64,000 bases of DNA from Neoroseomonas lacus (GCF_014644535.1 NZ_BMKW01000003.1:62001-126000), one strand, 5' to 3'. Counted from the first letter of the stretch, positions 43,016-54,089 are shown. Made by a program: numbers and translations. Notes: generated from the letters alone by a model not told the origin.

Positions 43016-43798
43016 ATGATGCTGCACCGTGCCGTCGCGATACTGGCCGGCGCTGCCCTGTTGGGTGGCCCGGCGCCGGCGCGCGCCGCGCCGTTCGAGG
43101 CCAGCTACACGGTCTCCCAGTCCGGCCTGCCGGTGCTGGATGTGGACCTAGCGCTGTTGCTGACCGAGGGTTCCTATCGCCTGACCAGCGTCTCCCGCGC
43201 GCGGGGACTCGCGCGGCTGTTCCTGCCGAGTGAGCAGCGCGCCGAGGTGCAGGGCGGCCTGGCCGGGCGCGAGGTGCGCCCCTTCCGCTACATGACCGAG
43301 GGCAATTGGCGCAGCGGCCAGCGCCGCACCGTGTTGGACTACGTCGGCGGCTCGCCGCGCCTCGCCGTGCTGGAACCGCCCGAGGGCCCCGACCGCATCC
43401 CCGTGCCGCCCGACCAGATCGAGGGCACCATCGACAGTCTCTCGGCGCTGGTGCGGCTGTCGCTGGCCGCGGCGGCAACCGGGCGGTGCGACCTTGCCGG
43501 CTCGGTGTTCGATGGCCGGCGGCGGCTCGAATGGTCGTCGCGCACGCTGGGCAACGGCCCGGCACCGATGGGGGGAGTGGCCGGCGAGGCGCTGCGCTGC
43601 GCCCTGCAAAGTCGCCTGGTCGCCGGCTTCCGGCGCGGCGACGACCCGGCCGAGGTGGGCCGGCCGCGCGAGGCCGAGGCCTGGATCGCCGTGCTCGGCC
43701 CGGGGATGCCGCCGATGCCGGTGCGGGTGGAATTCCCCTCGACCTTCCTCGGCGCGATGCGTCTCGACCTCGTGCGCTTCGGCCGTCCAGCCCCGTAG
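43016..43798 (+). CDS. DUF3108 domain-containing periplasmic protein
   Basis: 260 residues with a signal peptide ending ARAAP and a predicted beta-rich body; blocks FEASYTVSQSGLPVLDVDLAL and FLGAMRLDLVRFG fit DUF3108 proteins, which are envelope-associated and of unknown function. It overlaps the tRNA promoter region upstream. Convergent with gph: 34 nt separate the two stop codons. ATG at 43016 or 43019 (MM start). Confidence 0.75.
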   Translation: MMLHRAVAILAGAALLGGPAPARAAPFEASYTVSQSGLPVLDVDLALLLTEGSYRLTSVSRARGLARLFLPSEQRAEVQGGLAGREVRPFRYMTEGNWRSGQRRTVLDYVGGSPRLAVLEPPEGPDRIPVPPDQIEGTIDSLSALVRLSLAAAATGRCDLAGSVFDGRRRLEWSSRTLGNGPAPMGGVAGEALRCALQSRLVAGFRRGDDPAEVGRPREAEAWIAVLGPGMPPMPVRVEFPSTFLGAMRLDLVRFGRPAP

Positions 43799-43832
43799 GG
43801 CATCCCCTCGGCCGCGCGCGAACGGAAAGCCG

Positions 43833-44474
43833 CTACAGCGCGGCGACCAACCCCGGCAGGTCGAGCGGGGTGGCGGCGACCGGGCAGCCCTCCGCCATCG
43901 CCAGCGGCCCATAGCCCCAGCCGGCGAAGATGCAGGGCACGCCGGCGCCGGCCGCCGCCCGCACGTCATTGCGGTGGTCGCCGATCATCACCGCCTGCCC
44001 GGCGGCCGCACCGGCGGCGGCCAGGGTGGCCAACAGATGCTGCGGGTCGGGCTTGCGGACCGGGAAGGAATCGCCCCCGCCCAACGCCGCGAAATGCCCC
44101 GCCAAGCCAAGGTCGTCGAGCAGCTTGCGCGCCGCCGCCTCCGGCTTGTTGGTGCAGACCGCCATGCGCCAGCCGGCCGCTCGCAGCGCGTCGAGCGCCG
44201 CCGGAATGCCCTCGAAGGGCCGGGTCTGCGCGGAGGCCTCGGCGGTGTAGTCGGCGGTGAAGGCGTCCAGCGCCGCCTCGTCGAAGGGTTGGTCGCGGGC
44301 GGTCAGCGCCTTGGTGACCAGGGCGCGCACCCCGTCGCCGATCATGCCGATCACTTCGGGGCGGGTGAAGCCGGCCAGGCCCAGCCCGGCCATCAGCCGG
44401 TCGAGCGCGGCATGGATGTCGGCCGCGCTGTCCACCAGCGTGCCATCGAGGTCGAATACGGCGATCTTCATCAT
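43833..44474 (-). CDS. gph: Phosphoglycolate phosphatase-like HAD hydrolase
   Basis: 213 residues. HAD motif I VFDLDGTLVDSA, motif II VCTNKPEAA, motif III Lys in VRKPDPQH, motif IV MIGDHRNDVRAA. The cap layout and the length match Gph-type phosphatases, which remove phosphate from 2-phosphoglycolate produced by DNA repair or oxygenation. Two start codons follow each other (ATG at 44474 and 44471); MKIAVFDLDG would begin at 44471. It stands alone between DUF3108 and glmU. Confidence 0.85.
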   Translation of the reverse strand: MMKIAVFDLDGTLVDSAADIHAALDRLMAGLGLAGFTRPEVIGMIGDGVRALVTKALTARDQPFDEAALDAFTADYTAEASAQTRPFEGIPAALDALRAAGWRMAVCTNKPEAAARKLLDDLGLAGHFAALGGGDSFPVRKPDPQHLLATLAAAGAAAGQAVMIGDHRNDVRAAAGAGVPCIFAGWGYGPLAMAEGCPVAATPLDLPGLVAAL

Positions 44475-44590
44475 GCCGATCGGGTAAGCAGGCTGCGCGC
44501 GCCCCCGCAAGGGGGCATGGCGCGTTTCATCCAACGGCAATGCGCGGGGCCCCTTGGTGCCGCCGTTGCCGAGAAAGGCCTCGCCGACAC

Positions 44591-46035
44591 ATGCCGCAAA
44601 GCAACTTGACCGCGATGGCGCTGGACGCGGCACGGCACGGCGCGTTACCGGAAGGCATGTCAGCCGCCGCCATCATCCTCGCCGCGGGCATGGGCACCCG
44701 CATGCGGTCGCCCCGCCCCAAGGTCATGCACCCGCTGGGCGGGCGGCCGATGATCCGCCACCTGCTCGCCGCCACCCAGGCGCGCTTCGGCCGCGTCGTC
44801 GTCGTCGTCGGGCCGGACATGCCGGAACTCGAGGCCGCCGTCGCCCCGCACGAGGTCGCGGTGCAGCGCGAACGCCTCGGCACCGCCCATGCGGCGCTGG
44901 CGGCCATGCCATTGCTCGGCGGGCATGCCGGCGATGTGGCAGTGCTCTATGGCGACAACCCGCTGATTACCGAGGCGACGATGGGCCGGCTGCTCGCCGC
45001 CCGCGCCGAGGCCGACCTGGTGCTGCTGGCGATGCGCCCGGCCGACCCGGCACGCTATGGCCGTGTGATCACCCGCACCGACGGCATGGTCGAACGCATC
45101 GTCGAATGGGCCGAGGCGGATGAGGCGGAGCGCGCCGTCGGCCTGTGCAATGCCGGCGTCGTCTGCGCCGGCGCGCAGGACCTGGCGCGCTGGCTGGCGG
45201 CGGTGCGTAACGACAATGCCAAGGGCGAATACTACCTGGGCGACGTCGTCGCGCTGGCGCGGGCTGAGGGCCGCCGCGTGGGTTTCGTCGAGGCGCCGGA
45301 GGCGGAATTGCGCGGCATCAACAGCAAGGCGGAACTGGCCATCGCCGAGGCCGAGCTGCAGGCCGCGATGCGCGCCGCCGCTCTCGATGCCGGGGTGACG
45401 ATGACCGCGCCCGAGACAGTGTTCCTCTGCCACGACACGCGCCTGGGTGCCGATGTCGTGGTCGAGCCGCATGTCGTCTTCGGCCCCGGCGTCAGCGTCG
45501 AGGCCGGCGCGGTGATCCGCGCCTTCAGCCACCTCGAATCCTGCGTGGTGAAGCGCGAAGCGATCATCGGTCCCTATGCCCGGCTGCGGCCCGGCACGGT
45601 GGTCGAGGCGCGCGCCCATGTCGGCAATTTCGTCGAGCTGAAGGCGACGACGCTGGGTGAGGACGCCAAGGCCAATCACCTGGCTTATCTCGGCGATGCG
45701 AGCATCGGCGCGGGCGCGAATATCGGCGCCGGCACCATCACCTGCAATTACGACGGCGTGCACAAGCACCGCACCGAGATCGGCGCGGACGCCTTCATCG
45801 GCAGCAACACCGCGCTGGTCGCGCCTGTGACGGTGGGCGCGCGCGCGCTGGTGGGCGCGGGCAGCGTCATCACCAGCAGCGTCCCGGATGATGCGCTGGC
45901 GATCGCGCGCGGCCGCCAGACCGTGTTCGGCGGGCGTGGCTTCAAGGGCAAGAAGGGGGCGTCGCGGTCCGATGACCACGGCGCCCAAGGGCGCGGCAGT
46001 CCGGATCGGCCCGCGGCACCAAAGGAGCAGATCTG

Positions 46036-46036
<1 letters not shown>
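44591..46036 (+). CDS. glmU: Bifunctional N-acetylglucosamine-1-phosphate uridyltransferase/glucosamine-1-phosphate acetyltransferase
   Basis: 481 residues, normal length for GlmU. N-terminal uridyltransferase: IILAAGMGTRMRSPRPKVMH and later YGDNPLI. C-terminal left-handed beta helix hexapeptide repeats carry NHLAYLGDASIGAGANIGAGTITCNYDG, containing the conserved acetyltransferase His. It makes UDP-GlcNAc for wall and LPS. Starts at 44591, 44615 or 44657 are possible. The stop overlaps glmS (TGATG), so the two form one operon for amino-sugar synthesis. The C-terminal 30 residues are polar and disordered. Confidence 0.93.
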
Positions 46037-47859
<1,823 letters not shown>

Positions 47860-47886
47860 TCGTCTGACGCAGCGGAGAGTGCCGGA

Positions 47887-48207
47887 ATGGAAGTCCATGT
47901 CGTGCCGGGGCAGGCGCCGCGTCTTGCCGAAGCCGATGATCTGCGCCGCTTCAGCGTGATCGCCGCCGCCGGTCCCGAGGCGTTGCCGTTGCTGGCGGAT
48001 GCGCTGCGTGGGGTGCTGGACTTCGATGGCGCCGAGCACGCCTGGGTATCGGTCGATTGGCTGATCGAAGTGTCGGATCATTCGGACTCCGCGACATGGC
48101 GCGCCGGCTTCGATGCGATGACCGCCTATGCCGCGAAGCAAGGCTGGGTGCGGACGGACCCGGCGGCGATCCGCGGCCATATCGTCTGGAAGGGCGGTAC
48201 GCCGTAG
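47887..48207 (+). CDS. Small conserved-looking hypothetical protein
   Basis: 106 residues, acidic and mixed alpha/beta, with no signal peptide or membrane helix. Sequence blocks HAWVSVDWLIEVSDHSDSATWRAGFDAMTAYAAKQGW do not match a family I know. It lies 27 nt after glmS on the same strand and is followed by a strong hairpin, so it may be the last gene of the glmU-glmS transcript. Function unknown. Confidence 0.7.
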   Translation: MEVHVVPGQAPRLAEADDLRRFSVIAAAGPEALPLLADALRGVLDFDGAEHAWVSVDWLIEVSDHSDSATWRAGFDAMTAYAAKQGWVRTDPAAIRGHIVWKGGTP

Positions 48208-48208
48208 C

Positions 48209-48235
48209 GCGGGAGGGGCGCGCAGCCCCTCCCGG
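48209..48235. terminator. Terminator hairpin after the glmS operon
   Basis: GGGAGGGGC-GCGCA-GCCCCTCCC (48211-48233) is a perfect 9-bp stem with a 5-nt loop, directly after the stop of the small gene, and just before the end of the convergent Bug gene (48241). It can serve both directions. Confidence 0.75.
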
Positions 48236-48240
48236 CGAGG

Positions 48241-49182
48241 TCACTCCGGTTGCACGCCCAATTCGCGCAGGATGCGGCCATAGGCCTCGTATTCGGAACG
48301 CACCATGGCGGTGAAGTCGGCTCGCGACATGTAGTTCACCGGCACTTTCCGCGTCGCCGCGACGCGGCGGAAGGTCTCGTCCTCCACCCCCGTTCGGCAG
48401 GCCTCCTCCAGCCGAGCCATCACTGGCTCCGGCGTGCCGGCGGGCGCGTAAATGCCCACCTGGCTGAGCTGCTGCGCGTCGATGCCCTGTTCGCGCGCCG
48501 TCGGCACATTCGGGTAGTCTGGATGCCGCCGTGCCGAGAATACCGCGATCAGCCGCAGCTTGTTGCCATCGATCAGCCCGCTGGCCGAAGCGACGACCGC
48601 CGCGGAGAAATCGAGCCGCCCGGCCATCAGCTCGTTCAGATGCGGCGGGTCGCCCCGGAACGGGACATGGGTGAACTCGACGCCCGTTGCGCGCTGGACG
48701 CGGAAGACGGCGAGCTGCGGGAGCGAATTCGGCCCCGGGCTGCCATAGGTCAGCGGCCGCCGACGACCTTCCGCGACTAGGTCGGCGAGGTTGCGGATCG
48801 GGCTCTCCTCGCGCACCAGCACGCCGAGCACATTTTCATTCGTGCCGCAGACCGGCTGGAAACTGTCCGGCCCGATGCCGAGGTTGCGCACCATGTGCGG
48901 CTGCACCACGACCGGCGTGACCGGCGTCAGACCGAGCGTGTAGCCATCCGGCGTGCTCTGCGCGACGAAGCGCATGCCCACCACGCCAGAGCCGCCATCG
49001 CGATTGGTCACCACGACCGGCTGGCCCATCGTGCGGGTGAAGTGTTCGCCGAGCGCGCGGCCATAGGAATCCGAGGCGCTGCCGGGCGCATAGGGCAGCA
49101 CGATGGTGATCGGCCGGTCTGGGAACTCGGCCCGCGCGGCGCCCGGCACCAACAGGGCGAGGGCGAGAAGGAGGCGCTTCAT
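48241..49182 (-). CDS. Bug/TctC family solute-binding receptor (fifth)
   Basis: 313 residues. Signal peptide MKRLLLALALLVPGAARA, then FPDRPITIVLPYAPGSASDSYGRALGEHF, VVTNRDGGSGVVGMRFVAQSTPDGYTL and TGVEFTHVPFRGDPPHLNELMAGRLDF. The ligand loop PYAPGSASD differs from the usual PPGGxxD. It follows the cyclase gene by 5 nt. Part of the minus-strand fumarylacetoacetase operon under the GntR regulator (inference from order). Confidence 0.91.
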   Translation of the reverse strand: MKRLLLALALLVPGAARAEFPDRPITIVLPYAPGSASDSYGRALGEHFTRTMGQPVVVTNRDGGSGVVGMRFVAQSTPDGYTLGLTPVTPVVVQPHMVRNLGIGPDSFQPVCGTNENVLGVLVREESPIRNLADLVAEGRRRPLTYGSPGPNSLPQLAVFRVQRATGVEFTHVPFRGDPPHLNELMAGRLDFSAAVVASASGLIDGNKLRLIAVFSARRHPDYPNVPTAREQGIDAQQLSQVGIYAPAGTPEPVMARLEEACRTGVEDETFRRVAATRKVPVNYMSRADFTAMVRSEYEAYGRILRELGVQPE

Positions 49183-49187
49183 CTCCC

Positions 49188-49976
49188 TCACTCCTCGATG
49201 ATCGCGACGGCGCGGGTCCAGCCGGCGGAACCGCGATGCACCTTCACCGGGAAGCAGGCGACCATGAAGCCGTCCGCCGGCAGGGTCTCTAGCTTCGACA
49301 GCTTCTCCATGTGGCAATAGCCGATCTCGCGCCCGGCGCGATGGCCTTCCCAGATCAGCCCGGCATCGCCGGTCGCCTGCACCTGCTTCTTGGTCAGCGA
49401 GAAGGGCGCATCCCACGACCAGCCATCGGTGCCGGTCACCCGCACGCCCTGTTCCAGCATCCACAGCGTGGCCGCCTTGCCGACGCCGCAGCCCGAATGG
49501 ATGTAGTCATCCTCGCCATACCGCGCGCCGGCCGCGGTGTTCACCACCACGATCTCGAGCGGCTTGAGCGTATGCCCGATGCGCTTGAGTTCCGCCTGCA
49601 CATCGCCGGGCGTCGCGACATAGCCATGTTCGAAATGCCGGAAGTCGAGCTTCACCGCCGGCTGGAAGCACCAGTCGAGCGGCACCTCGTCGATCCGCCA
49701 GGAGGGTTCGCCCCCCGGCACCAGCCGCTCGTTCATGCGCGAGAAGAAGTGGTAGGGCGCATCGAGATGCGTGCCGTTATGCGTGCTGATGTTCACGCGC
49801 TCGACGGCGGCATATTCGCCCTCGGGCAGCGCCTCGATCGGGATGCCGAATTCCTGCGCCATCGCCGGCGCCGTCATGTGGTGATCGTGATACTCGATCT
49901 GCGGCAGCATGCGCGGCGGGTCGGAGGCGATGCCGGCCTTCAGCGCCACGGATATGTCGATGATTCTGCGTGCCAT
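49188..49976 (-). CDS. Cyclase family protein (kynurenine formamidase-like)
   Basis: 262 residues. The motif STHNGTHLDAPYHF (H-x-G-T-H-x-D-x-P-x-H), which binds zinc in this family, is near residues 64-77, followed by DWCFQPAVKLDF. Such enzymes hydrolyse N-formylkynurenine or cyclic amides and esters. It sits between fumarylacetoacetase and a Bug receptor; together with an SSADH, MaoC and VOC operon close by it suggests breakdown of an aromatic compound, but the substrate is not defined. Confidence 0.85.
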   Translation of the reverse strand: MARRIIDISVALKAGIASDPPRMLPQIEYHDHHMTAPAMAQEFGIPIEALPEGEYAAVERVNISTHNGTHLDAPYHFFSRMNERLVPGGEPSWRIDEVPLDWCFQPAVKLDFRHFEHGYVATPGDVQAELKRIGHTLKPLEIVVVNTAAGARYGEDDYIHSGCGVGKAATLWMLEQGVRVTGTDGWSWDAPFSLTKKQVQATGDAGLIWEGHRAGREIGYCHMEKLSKLETLPADGFMVACFPVKVHRGSAGWTRAVAIIEE

Positions 49977-49999
49977 GGGACGTTTCCTTGTTCGTTGAG

Positions 50000-51277
50000 T
50001 CAGGCAGGCCAGGCGATGGCGGGGTCGAGCACCCCACGGCATTCGCCGAAGCCGATGGACACCGCGCCGGGCGCCTCGGCGCGGCCGCGGAATATGATCT
50101 CGTCACCATCCTGGATCCATTTCCGGCTCTCGCCATTCGGCAGCACAACCGGCCCGGTCAACCCGATCTCGGCGAGGCAGGCGCGCGCAGTCTCCTCCGA
50201 CCCCGACACGGTGCCGCTGCCGAGCAGATCGCCGGCCAGCAGGTTGCAGCCATTGGTGCCGTGATGCGCGACCATCGTCGCCGCGGTCCAGTACATGGCG
50301 GCGAATTGCGTGTCGGTCAGGATGAAGGGCGCAGCCCCCTCCGCCCGCATGCGCGGCGTGAGGATCGCCGCGGTCATGCGTACCGCCAGCCCGCCATGCG
50401 ACCGGTTCCAGGCGCTGTCGAGATAGGGCAGGGCAGGCGGGTCCTGCACCGCCGCCGGCACCTCGAAGGGGGCGAGCGCCTCGGCCGTGATGATCCAGGG
50501 CGAGACGGAGGTGGACACCGACTTGCCGAGGAATGGCCCGAGCGGCGGCATTTCCCAGCGCTGTACGTCGCGCACCGACCAGTCGTTCAGCAGCCCGTAG
50601 CCGAAGATGCGATCGGGCGCGCTCGCCATCGTCACCGGCTCGCCGAGCGCATTGTCGCCGGCGATCCAGACGGCCATCTCCAGCTCGTAGTCCATCGCCT
50701 CGGTCGGGCCGAAATGCATGGACCCGTCCTGATGCTGCCACTGGCCATGCGGGCGAATGACGGATTCACCCGACACCCGCACGGATGACGCCCGCGAGTG
50801 ATACGCCACCGGCAGTTGCCGGAAGGCTGGCGGCAGTGGGTTCTTCGGGTCGCGCTTCACGCCGAGCCGGGCGCAATGATCGTAGCTCGCCATGAAGTCG
50901 GAGAAGTTGCGCACCGTGGTCGGCAGATGCATCCGCGCCGTTGCCATCGGCACCAGCAGTTCCGGCCGCGGCGTCGCGCCCTCTGAGAGCAGCGCCGAGA
51001 CCTCGGCCCGCAGCGCCGCCGAGGCCGCGCGCCCCTGGCCCATCAGCGCGCCGAGCGAGGGCTCCGCCACCGCCGCGTTGCCGATCAACCCGGCCGCATG
51101 CGCCGCCGTCAGGTCGAGGATCTGGTCCCCGATCGCCACGCCGCAGCGCGGCCCCGCGCCATGCGTGCTGAACACGCCGAGCGGCAGGTTCTGGATGGGG
51201 AAATCTGTCCCCGGCGCATTGGCGCTGGCGACCCAGCTGCGGCGCGCAGGGTCATGAGTGGCATCACGCTGGGCCAT
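50000..51277 (-). CDS. fahA: Fumarylacetoacetase
   Basis: 425 residues, as in full-length fumarylacetoacetases, with the N-terminal domain (GVFSTHGAGPRCGVAIGDQILDL) and catalytic domain (SDFMASYDHCARLG, VAYHSRASSV, DYELEMAVWI, GYGLLNDWSVRDVQRWE). It splits 4-fumarylacetoacetate to fumarate and acetoacetate at the end of homogentisate/tyrosine breakdown. No homogentisate dioxygenase or maleylacetoacetate isomerase is in the window. GGAG precedes ATG at 51277 by 7 nt. Confidence 0.92.
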   Translation of the reverse strand: MAQRDATHDPARRSWVASANAPGTDFPIQNLPLGVFSTHGAGPRCGVAIGDQILDLTAAHAAGLIGNAAVAEPSLGALMGQGRAASAALRAEVSALLSEGATPRPELLVPMATARMHLPTTVRNFSDFMASYDHCARLGVKRDPKNPLPPAFRQLPVAYHSRASSVRVSGESVIRPHGQWQHQDGSMHFGPTEAMDYELEMAVWIAGDNALGEPVTMASAPDRIFGYGLLNDWSVRDVQRWEMPPLGPFLGKSVSTSVSPWIITAEALAPFEVPAAVQDPPALPYLDSAWNRSHGGLAVRMTAAILTPRMRAEGAAPFILTDTQFAAMYWTAATMVAHHGTNGCNLLAGDLLGSGTVSGSEETARACLAEIGLTGPVVLPNGESRKWIQDGDEIIFRGRAEAPGAVSIGFGECRGVLDPAIAWPA

Positions 51278-51289
51278 GGACGCTCCGTT

Positions 51290-51301
51290 TGCTCCCGGGA
51301 G
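51290..51301. promoter_or_regulatory. GCTCCCGGGAGC palindrome upstream of fahA
   Basis: A perfect 12-bp palindrome, 13 nt upstream of the fahA start. It could be an operator or an mRNA hairpin in the leader. Function inferred. Confidence 0.3.
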
Positions 51302-51399
51302 CGTGACGCCTTCGCCTCACCCTCCAACCTGTTGTTTCGGGCCTTCGCAGCCGGCGCATCGCCGGCCATCACGCTCGAATGGCGCCGATCATGCCGTCG

Positions 51400-51432
51400 T
51401 TGATCGATATGGCAAGATGAAATATATTTTCA
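51400..51432 (+). promoter_or_regulatory. GntR-gene promoter with overlapping operator; predicts leaderless mRNA
   Basis: -35 TTGATC (51400-51405), 17-nt spacer, -10 TATATT (51423-51428); transcription should begin near 51434-51436, at the ATG of the regulator (51435). TGAAA-TATAT-TTTCA (51418-51432) is an inverted repeat that overlaps the -10 box, well placed for autorepression. GATATG (51406-51411) and CATATC (51440-51445) flank it almost symmetrically. Confidence 0.7.
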
Positions 51433-51434
51433 GC

Positions 51435-52106
51435 ATGAACATATCCGCCGCCACCGCCACGGAAGCCGCGACGGCCCGCCTGCGGGAGGAGATCGTCGCC
51501 GGTGCCCTGCCGCCGGAGGCCCGGCTGCGTCTGCGCGATCTGGTGCCACGTTACGGCTTCGGCGCGACGCCGCTGCGCGAGGCGCTGTCGCGCCTGGCCG
51601 CTGAGGGCTTCGTGGTGTTCGAGGGCCAGAAGGGCTTCTCGGTGCCGCCGGTCACGCGGGTGCATCTGCTCGACATCACCCGCTCCCGCCAATTCGTGGA
51701 GGCCGAGGCGCTGCGTCTCGCGATGGAAGAGGGCGGCGCCGCCTGGGAAGACGAGATCGTCACCTCCCTCTCCCTGCTCAAGCGCGAGACCGACCGCCAC
51801 CGTGCGGATGACAACTGGCTCGACATCTACGAAGCCAAGCACCATCGCTTCCACCGCGCGCTGATCGCCGCCTGCCCCTTGGCCTCGCTGCGCGGCTTCT
51901 GCGACGAGCTCTACATGCAGACCACGCGCTATCGCCGCCTGATGAAGTCCGTCACGCCAGACTGGCCACGCATGGCTGCGGCGCATGAGGCGCTGGCCAG
52001 CAAGGTGCTGGCGCGAGACGCCACGGCGCTTCCGGCCCTGCGCGACCACATCGGCACCACCGCGACCCGGGTCCTGGCCATGCTGGGCGAGGCCCCGCCA
52101 TCCTGA
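51435..52106 (+). CDS. GntR-family regulator with FCD-type effector domain
   Basis: 223 residues. An N-terminal winged helix-turn-helix (residues about 10-75, EAATARLREEIVAGALPPEARLRLRDLVPRYGFGATPLREALSRLAAEGFV) is followed by an all-helical FCD domain with VEAEALRLAM and KHHRFHRAL. ATG at 51435 coincides with the predicted transcription start, so there is no ribosome-binding site and translation may be leaderless. It is divergent from fahA-cyclase-Bug and upstream of SSADH-MaoC-VOC and likely represses these in the absence of ligand. An alternative ATG at 51417 would lie upstream of the -10 box and is unlikely. Confidence 0.88.
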   Translation: MNISAATATEAATARLREEIVAGALPPEARLRLRDLVPRYGFGATPLREALSRLAAEGFVVFEGQKGFSVPPVTRVHLLDITRSRQFVEAEALRLAMEEGGAAWEDEIVTSLSLLKRETDRHRADDNWLDIYEAKHHRFHRALIAACPLASLRGFCDELYMQTTRYRRLMKSVTPDWPRMAAAHEALASKVLARDATALPALRDHIGTTATRVLAMLGEAPPS

Positions 52107-52158
52107 CATCGGCGCCGCGCGGGCCTATCTTCCGGCAACACGCGCAGGAGGACCCGCC

Positions 52159-53637
52159 ATGCTCGACGCCGTCGCCAAGATCCCGCTGAAGGATCCCGAC
52201 CTTTTCCGCCAGGCGAACTACATCGCCGGTCAATGGGTGCAGGCCGACAGCGGCAAGACCCTGTCCGTCCGCAACCCGGCCTCGGGCGAGGTGATCGGCA
52301 CCGTCCCCGCCCTCGGCCGTGCCGAGACCCGCCGCGCCATCGAGGCCGCGAACGCCGCTTGGCCGGCCTGGCGCGCCATGCTGGCGAAGGACCGCGCCGT
52401 CATCCTGCACAAGCTCGCCGCGCTGATGCATGCGAATGCCGACGACCTCGCCGCCATCATGACGGCCGAGCAGGGCAAGCCGCTCGCCGAGGCCAAGGGC
52501 GAAGTCGTCTATGCCGCGTCCTTCATCGAGTGGTTCGCCGATGAAGGCCGCCGCGTCTATGGCGAGACCATCCCGCAGAACGCCAAGGGCCGCCGCATCA
52601 TCGTGACGAAGGAGCCGATCGGCGTCTTCGCCGCCATCACGCCGTGGAACTTCCCCTCGGCCATGATCACCCGCAAGGCCGGCCCGGGCTGGGCCGCGGG
52701 CTGCACCGGCGTGATCCGCCCGGCCTCGCAGACGCCGTTCAGCGCGCTCGCCATCGCCGTGCTGGCCGAACGCGCCGGCATGCCGTCCGGCGTGTGCAAC
52801 GTCATCACCGGCCCCTCGGGCGAGACGGGCAAGGAACTCACCGCCAACCCGATCGTCCGCAAGCTGTCCTTCACCGGCTCGACCGAGGTCGGCCGCGTGC
52901 TGCTCGCGCAATGCGCCGAGACGATCAAGAAGACCTCGATGGAACTTGGCGGCAACGCGCCCTTCATCGTGTTCGACGATGCGGACCTGGATCAGGCGGT
53001 GCTCGGCGCGATGGCGTCGAAGTACCGCAACACCGGCCAGACCTGCGTCTGCGCCAACCGCATCCTGGTGCAGGATGGCGTCTATGACGCCTTCTCCGCC
53101 AAGCTGAAGACGGCAGTGGAGCAGCTGAAGGTCGGCCCGGGCATGGAACCCGGCGTGACCCAGGGTCCGCTGATCAATGCCGATGCTGTCGCCAAGGTCG
53201 AGGAACACATCGCCGACGCGCTCGCGCTCGGCGCGACCATCGTCACCGGCGGCCATCGCCACTCGCGCGGCGGCAATTTCTTTGAACCCACCGTGCTCGC
53301 CAACGTGCCGCGCGGCGCCAAGATCTTCGGCGAGGAGACCTTCGGCCCGGTCGCCCCGCTGTTCCGCTTCAAGACGGAAGAAGAGGCGATCCAGCTCGCC
53401 AACGACACCGAGTTCGGCCTCGCCTCCTACTTCTATGCCCGCGATGTCGGCCGCATCTTCCGCGTCGCCGAGGCGCTGGAATACGGCATCATCGGCATCA
53501 ACGAAGGCATCATCTCGACCGCCGAGGTGCCGTTCGGCGGCTTCAAGCAATCCGGTCTCGGCCGCGAGGGCAGCAGCCACGGCATCGAGGAATATCTCGA
53601 GATCAAATACCTCGCCCTCGGCGGCATCGGGACGTGA
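52159..53637 (+). CDS. gabD: NAD(P)-dependent succinate-semialdehyde dehydrogenase-like
   Basis: 492 residues. SSADH/GabD signatures: TPWNFPSAMITRKAGPG, catalytic Glu in MELGGNAPFIVFDDADLD, catalytic Cys in GQTCVCANR. The motif normally reading LKPASQTP is IRPASQTP here, so the cofactor-contacting Lys is replaced by Arg. It oxidises a semialdehyde (succinate semialdehyde, or a related aldehyde) to the acid. Stop overlaps MaoC start (GTGA). Same strand as the regulator, with a 52-nt gap. Confidence 0.87.
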   Translation: MLDAVAKIPLKDPDLFRQANYIAGQWVQADSGKTLSVRNPASGEVIGTVPALGRAETRRAIEAANAAWPAWRAMLAKDRAVILHKLAALMHANADDLAAIMTAEQGKPLAEAKGEVVYAASFIEWFADEGRRVYGETIPQNAKGRRIIVTKEPIGVFAAITPWNFPSAMITRKAGPGWAAGCTGVIRPASQTPFSALAIAVLAERAGMPSGVCNVITGPSGETGKELTANPIVRKLSFTGSTEVGRVLLAQCAETIKKTSMELGGNAPFIVFDDADLDQAVLGAMASKYRNTGQTCVCANRILVQDGVYDAFSAKLKTAVEQLKVGPGMEPGVTQGPLINADAVAKVEEHIADALALGATIVTGGHRHSRGGNFFEPTVLANVPRGAKIFGEETFGPVAPLFRFKTEEEAIQLANDTEFGLASYFYARDVGRIFRVAEALEYGIIGINEGIISTAEVPFGGFKQSGLGREGSSHGIEEYLEIKYLALGGIGT

Positions 53638-54089
53638 GTGACCCGATCTATCTCGAGGACCTGACCGTGGGCCGGCGCTTCACCGCCGGCCCGGTGACGG
53701 TCAGCGAGGACGAGATCATCACCTTCGCCACCCGCTACGACCCGCAGCCCTTCCACACCGACCCCGAGGCAGCGGCGCAACACCCGCTCTTCCAGGGCCT
53801 GGCGGCGAGCGGCTGGCACACCGCGGCGCTGACCATGCCGCTTGTGGTCCAGGCGGCGGGCAACATCGCCGGCGGCATCATCGGCGGCGGCGGGGACCTG
53901 CAATGGCCGCGCCCGGTCCGCCCCGGCGACAGTCTCTCGCTGGAGATCGAGGTGCTGGAGGTGACCCCCTCCCGTTCCCGCCCCGACCGCGGCTCGGCGC
54001 TGATGCGCAACCGCACCCTGAACCAGCATGGGCAGGAGGTGCAGGTCTTCACGGTGCGCATCGTCGTCCCCCGGAAGCCCGCCCCATGA
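53634..54089 (+). CDS. MaoC-family dehydratase
   Basis: 151 residues with the hot-dog fold pattern of (R)-specific enoyl-CoA hydratases. YDPQPFHTDPEAA includes the Asp and His of the catalytic hydratase motif, and LAASGWHTAALTM follows. It starts at GTG inside the SSADH stop region and overlaps the VOC gene start by 4 nt. It may hydrate an enoyl-CoA intermediate of the same pathway. Substrate unknown. Confidence 0.87.
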   Translation: MSDPIYLEDLTVGRRFTAGPVTVSEDEIITFATRYDPQPFHTDPEAAAQHPLFQGLAASGWHTAALTMPLVVQAAGNIAGGIIGGGGDLQWPRPVRPGDSLSLEIEVLEVTPSRSRPDRGSALMRNRTLNQHGQEVQVFTVRIVVPRKPAP

